A stretch of 64,000 bases of DNA from Apus apus. Its lineage: Eukaryota; Chordata; Aves; Apodiformes; Apodidae. Below, piece after piece: positions 32,416-44,400 of the stretch (the first letter of the stretch is position 1; every line of letters begins with the position of its first letter). The translations under genes and the position numbers were made by a program. The stretch spans positions 7,516,501-7,580,500 of the forward strand of contig NC_067301.1 of the NCBI RefSeq assembly GCF_020740795.1, given 5' to 3'. Below the pieces are notes generated by a model. The model did no database searches and was not told the DNA's origin. It saw only the letters and a program-made list of their open reading frames with translations.

Positions 32416-35400
32416 GACAGCTGCTGGGGGCCATGTCCTCGCTGCTGTCCCTGCAGGAGGAGAACCGTGTCCTGCAGCAGGAGCTGTCCCGTGTGGAGGA
32501 CCTGCTGGCCCAGAGCCGGGCCGAGCGCGATGAGTTGGCCATCAAGTACAACACCATCAGCCAGCGGGTGGGTCAGCCCAAAAACACCCTTTCTAACCCC
32601 AAAATCAGGGTGCTTCAAAACATTAACCATTTTAGTAGGTCAAGGGAGGTTCTCCTCCCCCTCTATTCTGCCTTGGTGAGGCCACATCTGGAGTATTGTG
32701 TCCAGGTCTGGGCCCCTCAGTTCCAGAAGGACAGGGAACTGCTGGAAAGAGTCCAGCTCAGAGCCACAGAGATGATGGAGGGAGTGGAACATCTCCCTGA
32801 TGAGGAAAGGCTGAGGGAGCTGGGTCTCTTGAGCTTGGAGGAGACTGAGGGGCGACCTCATCCATGTTCACAGACACGTTCAGGGCAGTGTCAGGAGGAC
32901 AGAGCCAGGCTTTGTTCAGTGATGTCCAGGGACAGGACAAGGGGCAATGGGTGCAAACTGGAGCACGGGAGGTTCTGTGTGAATATCAGGGAGAACTTCT
33001 TTCCTGTGAGGGTGACAGAGCCCTGGGACAGGCTGCCCAGAGAGGCTGTGGAGTCTCCTTCTCTGGAGACATTCAAACCTGCCTGGACACGTTCCTGTGT
33101 GATGTGCTCTGGGGGATCCTGCCTGGCAGGGGGGCTGGCCTGGGTGATCTTTCCAGGTCCCTTCCAACCCCTGGGATTCTGGGATTCTGTGATCAGCCTT
33201 CTCATTCCCACCCTCCCAGCCGCAGCAGCAACATCCCAGTGGTGGGAATTTCAGGGCTGTGTCCAGACCCGTCCTGGCTTGTTGGGGCTTGTCCCATGGG
33301 ATGTACAAAGAACCTTCAACCTCCCCATCCTGATTTTATTTATCCCATTGTTTTTTGGAAAGTGGGATCCCCCCTCAGCAACATTCCTGGGCTTTGCATC
33401 CCTTTGCTGGGGCAACGGGGTTTATTTTGGGTTATTTAGAAATATTTTTTGTTAATTTAATTTTTTTTTGTTATTTTGACTTTTTATTTTTAAAAATATT
33501 TTCTCATTTGTTCTGAGATATTTTGGGTTATTTTGAAATAATTTTTGTTTATTTCAAAGTATTTTGGTTTATGTTGAAATATTTCTGGTTTATTTTGAAG
33601 TATTTCTAGGCTATTTTGAAATATTTTTGGGTTATTTTTTCATTTATTTTGAAATAATGTGGGTTGTTTTGAACTATTTTTTGGATTATCTAGAAAGATT
33701 TTTTGTTTATTTCAGAATATTTTGGTTTATTTCAGAATATTTTGGTTTATTTCAGAATATTTTGGGTTTATTTAAAAATATTTTGGGTTTATTTCGAAAG
33801 ATTTTTGGGTTACTTTGAATTTTTGGGGGTTTATCTTGAAATATTTTTGGTTTATCTTGGAATATTTTTGGTTTATCTTGGAATACTTGGGTTTAGTTTG
33901 AAATACTTTGGGTTTATATTGAAAAAGGCCAAGCTGGAAGTCTGAGGTGACCCAGTTTTGTCCCATCAAAGTTGGGGATGCAGGATTTGGGGGGGGATGC
34001 AGGATTTGAGGGGGATAGAGGATTGGAAGAGATTTAGGATTGGGGGGATGGTGGATTGGGGGGGATGCAGGGATTGGGGGTGTGGAGGTTTGGGGGGGGG
34101 ATGGAGGATTGGGAGGGATGGAGGATTGGGAGGGATGGAGGATTGGGAGGGATTTAGGATTTGGGGGATGGAGGATTGGGGGGGATGGAGGACTTGCGGG
34201 GGGATGCAGGATTGGGAGGGGTGGAAGATTGGGGGGCGATGCAGGTTTAGGGGGGGGATGGAGGATTGGGGGGGGTGCAGGATTTGGGGGGATGGAGCAC
34301 TGGGGAGGATGCAGGCTCGGGAGGGGATGCAGGACTGGGGGGCTCAGCTGTAGGTTCACCACCCTGAAGGGCTGGGCCGTTGCCGGGGGAGCCGGAGGAC
34401 GTTCAGTGGGTGCTGGGGGTTAATTTCCCATCCTGATTTGGGAATGGGGGGGGTCTCCTGGTGTATCCCGCTTCATCCCAGCTGGAGCAAAGCCTGCGGC
34501 AGGAGACGGGCGAGCGGGAACCCGAGGAGAGCAGGAGCCTGGCCCAGCACAACATCGAGCTGCGGCGGCTGCTGGAGGAGGAACAAGCCGCCTACAAGCG
34601 GAAGCTACAGGCCTACCAGGAGGGGCAGCAACGCCAGGCCCAGCTGGTGCAGAAGCTCCAAGCCAAGGTGAATCCTTCCCGATAGGGATTTAGGGATCAT
34701 TTGGGAATCTTCCCCACCCCCCCGTGGGTGTCACTCACCCCCATCCCCTCTGCCCAAGGTGTTGCAGTACAAGAAGAAATGCGGCGAAGCGGAGCAGCAG
34801 CTGCTGGAGAAGGCGACGGAGCTGGAGCAGGAGAGGCTGACGGTGAGGGGAGGTTTTGGGGGGGTCCTCCTGCCCCCGAAGCCCACCCACCCCTCACACG
34901 ACAATTGGGGTGAGGCTGAGGGGGTGACGTCCCTGCAGAGCCAGCTGGATGTGAGCGGCTCGCCGCCGGAGGAGGAGAGCAGCAACGAGCTGGAGAACGC
35001 CTTGATCCGGCTGGAAGAGGAGCAGCAGAGGTGAGGGGGGCTGGGGAGCTGTGGGACCCTCTGGGGGGATGCTCAGGCCGTGTGGGACCCCCCCATCCCA
35101 CTCCATTCCATCTCTACCCCACCCTGTCCCTGTTCCATCCCCATCCCTGTCCCTGTTCCCATCCCCTTCTCCATCCCCATCCCTTCTCCATCCCCATCCC
35201 CTTCTCCATCCCCATCCCTTCATCTCCATCCCCATCCCTTCATCTCCATCCCCATCCCTTCATCTCCATCCCCATCCCTTTTCCATCTCCATCCCCATCC
35301 CTTTTCCATCTCCATCCCCATCCCTTCATCTCCATCCCCATCCCTTCATCTCCATCCCCATCCCTTCTCCATCCCCATCCCTTTTCCATCTCCATCCCCA

Positions 35401-38400
35401 TCCCTTTTCCATCTCCATCCCCATCCCTTCATCTCCATCCCCATCCCTTCATCTCCATCCCCATCCCTTCATCTCCATCCCCATCCCTTCATCTTCATCC
35501 CCATCCCTTCATCTCCATCCCCATCCCCCTTCTCCATCCCCAACCCTGTCCCACCCCATCTCCATCCCCTATTTCCCACCCCACCCTATCCCATCCCACC
35601 CCCCCCAGGAGCAGCAGCCTGGTCCAGGTGAATTCCCTGCTGCGGGAGCAGCTGGAACAAGCCAACGTGGCCAACGCGGCGCTGAGCGAGGACATCCGGA
35701 AGCTGACGGCAGATTGGGCCCGGGCCCGGGATGAGCTGGAGCAGCGGGAGGCAGAGTGGAGACATGAGGAGGAGGTGGGGGGTCCCCTGGGATTGGGGGT
35801 GGGGCTGGGGGCAGCAAGGGAGGCAGGGAGAGGGGTACTGGGATGCAGGAGTGTGGCATGGGAAGGGATGTGGGGAGGGATGTGTGGAGGGATGTGGGAC
35901 CACTGGGAGGGATGCAGGATCACTGGGAGGGAGGCGGGGAGGGATGCAGGTGACTGGAAGGGATGTGGGATCATGGGATGTTGCATGGATAAGAACGTGG
36001 GGGTGCCGGGGGTTTGGAACATGATGGGGAGAGGGTGTGAAGCAGAGGGTTGTGGAGATGTGGCAGGGAAAGGGAAGTGGGACCAGCAGGAGGGAAGTGG
36101 AACCATGGGAGATGTTGCACAGAGAAGCATTTGGGGGTGCTGGGACTGTGGGACACAATGAGAGGGCGACATGGGGCAGAGGGAACATGTCTCCTGTCCT
36201 TCTCCATGGGGTGGGGAGGGTGGGGGGCTCCAAGGGGGTACCAGGCAGAGGTGGTGGCCCAGGGAAGGACCTGGCTGGTCTGATGTTGCTCCATCCCACT
36301 GGCAGTCCTTCAACACCTACTTCAGCAATGAGCACAGCCGGCTCCTGACCCTCTGGAGACAGGTGGTGGCCTTCAGGAGGCACTTTGGGGAGATGAAAGC
36401 CACCACTGAGAGGTTAGGAGGGTCCTGGGGTGGGGGGGGTGTCTCAGAAGGTCTGTAAGGAGTCCCAGGAAGTTTCTGAGAGTTCTTAGGAGGCCTCTGA
36501 GGGGTTCCTGGTGGTCAGCAGGGTCCTTGGAGGTCTCTGAGAGGTCTCTGGAGGATCCTGGGAGGTCTCTGAGAGGTCTCTGGATGTTTCTGAGGGGTTC
36601 CTGGAGGTCTCTGAGGGGTTCCTGGAGCTACTGGGAGGTCTCTGAAGGCTCCTTGGATGTTTCTGGGGGGTTCTTGGAGGTCTCTCAGGGGTTTCTGAAA
36701 GTCCTGGGAGGTCTCTGAAGGGTTCCTGGGAGGTCTCTGAGGGGTTCCTGGAGCTACTGGGAGGTCTCTGAAGGCTCCTTGGATGTTTCTGGGGGGTTTC
36801 TGGAGGTCCTGGGAGGTCTCTGAGGGATTCTTGGAGCTACTGGGAGGTCTCTGAAGGCTCCTTGGATGTTTCTGAGGCGTTCCTGGAGGTCTCGGGAAGT
36901 CTCCGAGCAGTTCCTGGAGCTTCCCAAGGCCCCACCCTATTCCCGGGGGTGATTGTCTTCCATCCCACCTCTCATTCCAACAGGGAGCTGTTGGAGCTGG
37001 TCCAGGAGGCCTCCCGGACAGGCCGTGCTGCCCACGCTGCCTGCCTGCACTTGGCCTCCAACCTGCGGCTGCGGGAGAACCAGGCTGGGCTGGAGCGGGA
37101 GCGGCTGGAGCTGCGGCGGGAACAGCTGGAGCAGCAGCTGGAGACACGGGAGCGGGAGAGGACGGACTTGGGTGCCAAGTATGGGGGTTTTGGGTGCTGG
37201 TTTGTGTCTTCATGGGGTGGGTCAGGGGGCTGAGGAGCTGCCCCATGTGTCACCACAGGCTGGAGGAGGTGACGGTGGCCCTGGAGCGGCTGCGGGAGGA
37301 GCACGGGGAGAAGGAGCGGGAAGTGCGGGAAGTGCGGGGGCGGCTGCAGGAGGTGGTGAGTGTGGGGGTGTTGGGGGGGTGGGAGTGGGGTGGAATTGGG
37401 GGGGCGTAGGGGTGGGAGGGGGTGCTGAGGTGCTGGGTACTGGGTGGGATGGATAGAGGGGCAGGATGGGCACTGGAACGTGGTGCCTACCAAGCCCAGA
37501 GGTGTAAGGTGGGGTGAGGGGTGAGATGCAGGATCATAGAACCGTTCAGGTTGGAAAAGCCCCTTGGGATCACCGAGTCCAACCATCATCCCTGCTCTAC
37601 AGAGTTCTCCTCTGAACCTCATCCACCAACGCCACAACAAAATGATCATAGGATCCCAGACCGGTTTGGGTTGGAGGGACTTTAAAGATCATCCAGGCTC
37701 ACCCCCCTGCACGGGCAGGGACACCTCCCACCAGCCCAGGCTGCTCCAAGCCCCATCCAACCTGCCCTTCAACACTGCCAGGGATGGGGCAGCCACAGCT
37801 TCCCTGGGCAACCTGGGCCAGGGTCTCACCACCCTCATAGGAAAGAATTTCCTCCTCATGTCCAACATAAATCTCCCCTCTTCCAGTTTTAATCCATTCC
37901 CCCTCATCCCAACCCTCCCTGCCCTTGTCCCAAGTCCCTCCCCAGCTTTCCTGGAGCCCCTTCAGGCACTGGAAGGTGCTCTAAGGTCTCCCTGGAGCCT
38001 TCTCTTCTCCAGGCTGAACACCCCAACTCCCCCAGCCTGTCTCCAGAGCAGAGCTGCTCCAGCCCTCCCATCATCTCAGTTTTAATCCATTCAGTTCCAC
38101 ACGCGCCCCGGGGTGCAGTGCATGCAGGGTTCATCCTGGGGCGCAGGGCACATGGCACCGTGCCCTGTGCTCCGGGCTGTCCCTGAGGCTGCTCTGATGG
38201 GCTCTGCAGGAGCTCTCCCGTGCCCGGGACCCGTCGCCAGCCGAGGTGGAGGCCTTGCGCTGCGAGCTGGAGCTGCTCCGGCAGGCGCTGCAGGAGGTCA
38301 CGCAGGTGATGGGGCTCCCTGCCTCCCTCTTCCTTCCCCTGCAGCCGGGGGAGGTCTCCCCTGTGCCTCAGTTTCCCCCCAGTGCCTCAGTTTCCCACCC

Positions 38401-41400
38401 CTTCCCCCAGTGCCTCCTATCCCAGTGTCTTTCCCCTCCCCGATGTCCCCCATCCCCACTTCAGTTCTTCCCACCCTGTGCCTCAATTTCCCCCCTGTAC
38501 CTCACTTTTTCTCCCCACCTCAGTTTCCTGCCTCAGTTTCCCTGCTCCTGCCTCAGTTTCCCCTCCTTTACCCCAGTTTTTTCTCCCCACCTCAGTTTCC
38601 CTCCCATGCCTCCATCTCCCCTCTTTACCTCAATTGCCCCCCATGCCTCAGTTTCCCCTCCTTTACCTCGGTTTCCCCCTGTGCCTCGGTTTCCCCCCGT
38701 GCCTCAGTTTCCCCCTCCCCAGTGACACGGGTGTCCCCCACTCCCCTGGCAGGCTGTGCTGTCGGAGGACCCCGAGCAGCCCCCATCACCCCCGCCCCGT
38801 CCCCCCGCCTCGCCCGCTGCCGCCATCACGGCCGTGCAGGCCGCCCTGCAGCGCCGCCACCTCCAGCTGAAGGTGAGCGCGGGGACGCAGGGTGGCGGTG
38901 GCCCCTGGGCGCCCCGGCGGTGGAGCCGTCACCCCCCGTGTCCCCCAGGAGGCCCGGGGCCAGGCGCACGCCCTGCGGCAGGAGCTGGGGGCTCGGGAGC
39001 GGCGGCTGGAGGAGCTGGGGGCCGAGGCCGGGAGCTGCCGGCGGGAGCGGGACCAGGCGCAGGCGCAGCTGGGGCAGCTGCAGGAGCAGGCGCAGGAGCT
39101 GCAGAGGTACCCGGGGCTGGCGCTGGCTGGGGCTCTGTCTGTCTGTCCTCAGTGTCTGTCTGTCCTCAGTGCCTCTGTCCTCAGGGCTCCTCCATCCGTC
39201 TGTCCTGATTGCTCCCTCTGCACTGAGTGCTCTCTCTCTCTCTCTCCTCCGTGCTCCGTCTGTCTGGAGTGCTCCTTATGTCCGTCCCAGATGTCTGTCT
39301 GTCCTCCTTCCCACCAGTATCCATCCATCTCTCCTCCCACCATCCCACTGGTGTTGGTCTGTCCATCCGTTTACCCTCCGTCCCATTCGCCTCAGTCCGT
39401 CTGCCTGCCTGCTGTCTCAGTGCTGTCCGTCTGTCTGTCTGCCCACCTGCCATTCCAGTGCTATCAGTTTGTCCATCGGTCTGTCCGTCCGGCTGTCCTA
39501 CTGCTGTCTGTCTGTCCATCCACATGTCTGCCATCCCACTGGTGTCAGTCTGTCCATCTGTCTGTCCACCTGCCATCCCACCCATGGCCGTGTGTCCCAT
39601 CTGTCCACCCACCATCGCAGTGGGAACTGTCTGTCCGTCTGTCCACCCTTCCAGTGCTGTTGATCCATTTGTATGTCTGCCATCCCACTGGTGTCCATCT
39701 GTCTGTCCATCCACCTGCTGTCCCACTGGTGTTGGTCTGTCCATCTGTCTGTCTGCTGTCCCCGCAGTGTCTGTCTGTCCATCCACGCCCCACCCCAGCA
39801 GTGTCTGTCTGTCTGTCAGGGTGCAGCAGCAGCTGGACACGCTGCAGCAGGAGCGGGTGCAGCTCCAGGGCCGCCTGGAGGGGCTGGAGGAGGCGCATGC
39901 TCGTGCTGCCCAGCAGGTGCAGGACACCCGCCAGCAGCTGGAGCACAGGTGGGGACACTGGGGGTGACACCCCTCGGGGGGCTGTGGTGTCCCCCAACCT
40001 TCCCTGGGTGCTGTGAAGCTGCAGAGGGTCCCTCCTGGACCCCTCCCTAAATGGGTCCCCCAAATGCCCCACCCCAGACTGGGTGCTGCCACTTTGCCCC
40101 CACACTTTGGATTCTGCTGCCCCACGCTTTGGGTGCTCTAACCCCCCAGTTGGGTGCTCTAACCCCCCAGTTGGGTGCTGTAACCCCTCAACTGGGTGCT
40201 GTAACCCTCTCACTGCCCTCTAGTTGGGTGCTGCACCACCCCCCCAGAGTGGGTACCCTCAAGCCCACCCCCCCTGCCCCCCCCCGCAAAGCTGGGTGCT
40301 GCAGTGCCCCCCGAGCAGGTGTTGCAGTTTCTGCCTGCCCTGCCCACAGTGGGTGCTGCAGGGGGTGGGTGCTGCAGGGGGTGGGTGCTGCGGTGCCCTA
40401 GGCTGGGTGCTGCAGCAGGGGGTGCTCAGCCAGCAGCAGGTGGAGGAGCTGGAGCTGCAGCGCGCGGAGGCGCAGCGGGAGCTGCTGGAGGCGCGGGAGG
40501 CGCTGAGCCGGGCGGCGCTGGAGGCCGAGGTGGCGCGGGGCGAGCGGGAGGCACTGGCTGAGGCGCTGGGCAAGGTGGGTCCCTGAGCCCCCCCTGCATC
40601 CCCCTGCACCCCCATGCAGTGCGTGTCCCCGTGCAGTGATTGCTGCAGCGGGTGTCCCCGTGCAGTCGGTGTCCCTGTCCATTGGGTGCTGCAGCAGGTG
40701 TTGCAGCGGGTGTCCCCGTGCAGTGGGTGCTGCCGTGGGTATTGCAGCAGGTGCTGCTGTGGGTACTGTGGTGGGTGCTGCAGCAGGTACTGTGGTGGGT
40801 GCTGCAGCGGGTGCTGCAGCGGGTGCTGCAGCGGGTTTCAGCAGGCTCACTCGCCCTCTCGGTGCCCGCAGGCCCAGGACAGCTGCGGGGAGCTGGCAGC
40901 AGCCGGGCGGGCAGCGGCGGCCGAGCAGGCGCGGCTGCGGGACAGCCTGGGCAGGACCAGCGAGCTGGCGGGGGGGCTGGCGCGGGAGCGCACGGAGCTG
41001 AACCGCTGCCTGGCCCGGCTGGAGCGGGAGCGGGAGAGCGCGCGGCTGCGGGAGCGGGAGCTGGGCCGGGAGCTGCGGCTGCTGCGGGGGCGGCTGGAGC
41101 TGCGGCAACGGGCCGGGGTGGCCGAGCGCCAGGGCCTAGAGCGGGCCCGCAAGGCGGCCGAGGAGGGGGCCCGGGGGCTGCGGGGCCAGCTCAGGACCCT
41201 GCGTGGCCACCACCTGCGTCTGCGCCAGCACCTGGGCCAGGTGGGACAGGACGGGGACTGGAAGGGGTAGGGAAGGGAGCAGGGGCAACTGGGAGGGGGG
41301 ACAAGGTAACTGGGAAGGGGTCAGGGCAACTGGTATGGTGCATGGGGCAACTGGGAGGGGTGGGAAGCATGCACAGAGCAATTGGGAGGACCCTGGTGGG

Positions 41401-44400
41401 TACCTGGGGTATCTGGGAGGACCCTGGTGGATACCTGGGGTATCTGGGAGGACCATAGTGGATGCTTGGGGTAACTGGGAAGACCCTGCTGGATGCCTGG
41501 TGTAACTGGGAGGCCCCTGGGTGCTGCTGGGGCCTGGCTGCAGGCGGTGCAGGAGCAGAGCGCGGCGGGCGAGGCGCTGGCGCAGGCACGGGGGGAGCAG
41601 GAGCGGCTGCGGGAGGAGCTGCAGCAGCTGGGCCGGGCCCGCCAGGCACTGGCCAAGGAGGGGGCCAGCCTGGCTGTCCAGTTGGCCACCGCCCAGCGCC
41701 ACAGCCAGGAGCAGGCCCAGGAGCTGGCCGCCCTCAGGTGGGTGCTGGCAGGGTGCTGGGGGGGGTGTCTCCCAGCTCCGCATCCTGGGTCTTGGCAGCG
41801 CGGCCCCGGTGTTCCGGCAGGTTGGAGAAGGAGGGGCTGGAGAGCAGCATCTTCCAGCTGCAGCAGCAACTGGCCCAGCTTGACACCCGCAACCAGCAGC
41901 TGGAGGCTGAGGGACGGACCCTGGTCCAGGCCAAGGAGACACTGGAGGGTGAGTGGGTCATCCTGACCAGCCTCATCCCCATCCATGCTCATCGTCATCC
42001 TTGTTGATATCTACCCCTGTCCATTCTCATCTTCTTTTCCATTCAGCCTTGTCTTCATGCTCATCCCCATGCATCCCTTTTCCTCCTCATCTTCATCTTT
42101 ATTCTCATCCCCATCTTCATCCCCATTCCCATCCCTATTTCCATCTTCCTGCTTATTCCCATTTCCATTCCCATATTCATTCTCATCCTCATCCATACCT
42201 GTCTTCATCCTCATCATCCCAGTCTTCATCCCCATTTCAATCCATCCCTCTCCATCCCCATCCGTTCCCATCTTCATCCCCCTCTTCACCCTGATCCATC
42301 TCCTTCTTCATCCTCATCAATCCCTTTCTTCATCATCTTTGTAAAAACCTCCCTCTCCATCCATCTTCAGCGCCATCCAGCACCACCTTCAACCTCATCC
42401 CGTCCATCCCTCTCTGTTCCCATCCATCTCCAGCCTCATCCCCATCCTTCCCTCTCCATTCCCATCCATTCCCATCTTCTTCGTCATCATTTTCATCCAT
42501 CCCTATCCATTCCTCTCCCTATCCATCCACCCCCTCCATCCATCCACCCCCTCCATCCATCTACCCCTCCATCCATCCACCCCCTCCACCCCTCCATCCC
42601 TCCACCCCTCCACCCCTCCACCCCTCCACCCTCCATCCCTCCATCCCTCCATCCCTCCATCCATCCATCCCTCCATCCCTCCATCCATCCATCCCATCCA
42701 TCCATCCATCCATCCACCCACCCATCCATCCCTGTCCCTCATCCCCCTCCCACTCCCCCTGTGTCCCCACTCCTGTCACTTAACCCACCCCCATGCTGTG
42801 CTCCTGGGGCAGTCCCCACCGAGGGGCAGTTCCCACCCGGGGTGTCCCGGCAGGGGAGCTGCGCGCGGCGCGGCAGGAGCGGGCGCAGGAGCTGGATGCG
42901 CGGCAGCAGGCGGTGGCAGCGGCCGAGGCGGCGGTGACAGCGGCGCTGCAGGGTGCCCGGGACACGCACCGCGGGGAACTGCGGCTGCTGCTGCGCCAGA
43001 AGGTGCCGCTGCTGCGGCTGGGGGCTGGGGCTGGGGTTTGGGGGGCTGGGGTTTGGGGTGGGATGCTGGGGTTTGGGGTGGGGTGCTGCAATTTGGGGTT
43101 TGGGATGTTGGATTTTAGGGTGGGATGCTGGGTTTTGGGGTGAGATGCTGGGTTTTGGGGTTTGGGATGCTGGTTTTTGGGATGGGATGGTAGTTTTTGG
43201 GGTGAGATGGTGGGGTTTGGGGTCCTGGTTTTTGGGATGGGATGCTGGTTTTTGGGGTTTGGGATGCTGGGGTTTGGGACAGATGCTGGGTTTTGGGACA
43301 GGATGCTGGTTTTTGGGGTTTGAGATGCTGGGTTTTGGGGTGGGATGCTGGGTTTTGGGGATGCAATGATGATCCTTGGAGCACAAGGGTGATTTTTGGG
43401 GTGCAATCCTGATTTTTTGGGGCATGATGCTGATGGTTGGGGTGTATGCTGATTGTTGGGGTGTGGTGCTGACTTGGGGGGGGCACAGTGCTGATTTTTT
43501 GGGGTTCAATGCTGAATGGTGAGGGTACATTGCTGATTTTTTGGGGGGGACAGGAGGAGCTGGAAGCTGAGCGGGACCGGCTGGCACAGGAGCAGCAGGA
43601 GTTGGTGGCTGAGCTGGAAGCCACGCGGCGGCAGCACGAGAACGAGAAGCAGCAGGTGGGTGTCCCTGGTGTGTCCCCCCTCATCCTGGGTCCTGTGTCC
43701 CCCCTCCACTGAGCCGTGTCCCCCCCCAGGCACTGGTGCTGCAGGAGGAGGAGCGGGCGGCGCTGGTGGAGACGCTGGGGGGGCTGCAGCAGAGCCTGGC
43801 TGAGGCCACAGCTGAGCTCGAGCAGCAGCGGCGAGAGGCCACCGGCCACCAGGAGAAGGAGCAGGTGAGTGGGAAGGTTCTGGGTCTCCCCCTTCCCTGC
43901 CCCCGAATGGCACAGAACCTCATGTGTCCCCACCTGCAAACCCCCATGCCTGGGGCATCCCCACCCTTTTCAAGCTCCATGCCTGGGCATCCCCTTTGTC
44001 CCACTGTTGTAGCCCCCCAGGCTTGAGCACCCCCCATGTGGCCTCCCCACTTACAAGCCCAAGTGCCTGGGCACCCCCATGCCCCCCCATTGCAAACCCC
44101 CATGTCTGGGCACCCCCATTCTCCCCCCATATTGCAAACCCCCATGCCTGGGCAGCCCTCTGCATTGCAGCCCCCAAAGCCTGAGCCTCACACCCCCTTG
44201 CAACACCCCCTCCCCGAACCCCTCCCACTTGCACCACCCTCCAGTGACTCCGCTTCCCACCCCCCTCCCTTCCAACCTTCCCCATCTTCCCATCACAAGC
44301 CCCCCCCCCGCCCCGCCATGATGATGATACTCAGGGTACCACCCCCATCACCATCCCTGTTGCATCCCCACTTTGGGACAGGATCTAGTTGGAGGTCTGT

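Noticed and set aside
31459-32679. 406-codon open frame before CROCC
   Set aside because: Made of minisatellite translation; it crosses the first CROCC exon in the wrong frame.
33564-33818. Tyr/Phe/Leu-rich hydrophobic repeat frame that looks like membrane segments
   Set aside because: Comes from the AT-rich array in CROCC intron 1; the hydrophobicity is a by-product of TTT/TTA/TAT codons.
35031-36161. 376-codon His/Pro/Ser-rich frame
   Set aside because: Product of the 20-base repeat in intron 4; passes through exon 5 but ignores its splice sites.
39181-40125. 314-codon minus-strand Asp/Thr/Gln-rich frame
   Set aside because: Complement of the TGTCTGTCC repeat in CROCC intron 11; no family match.
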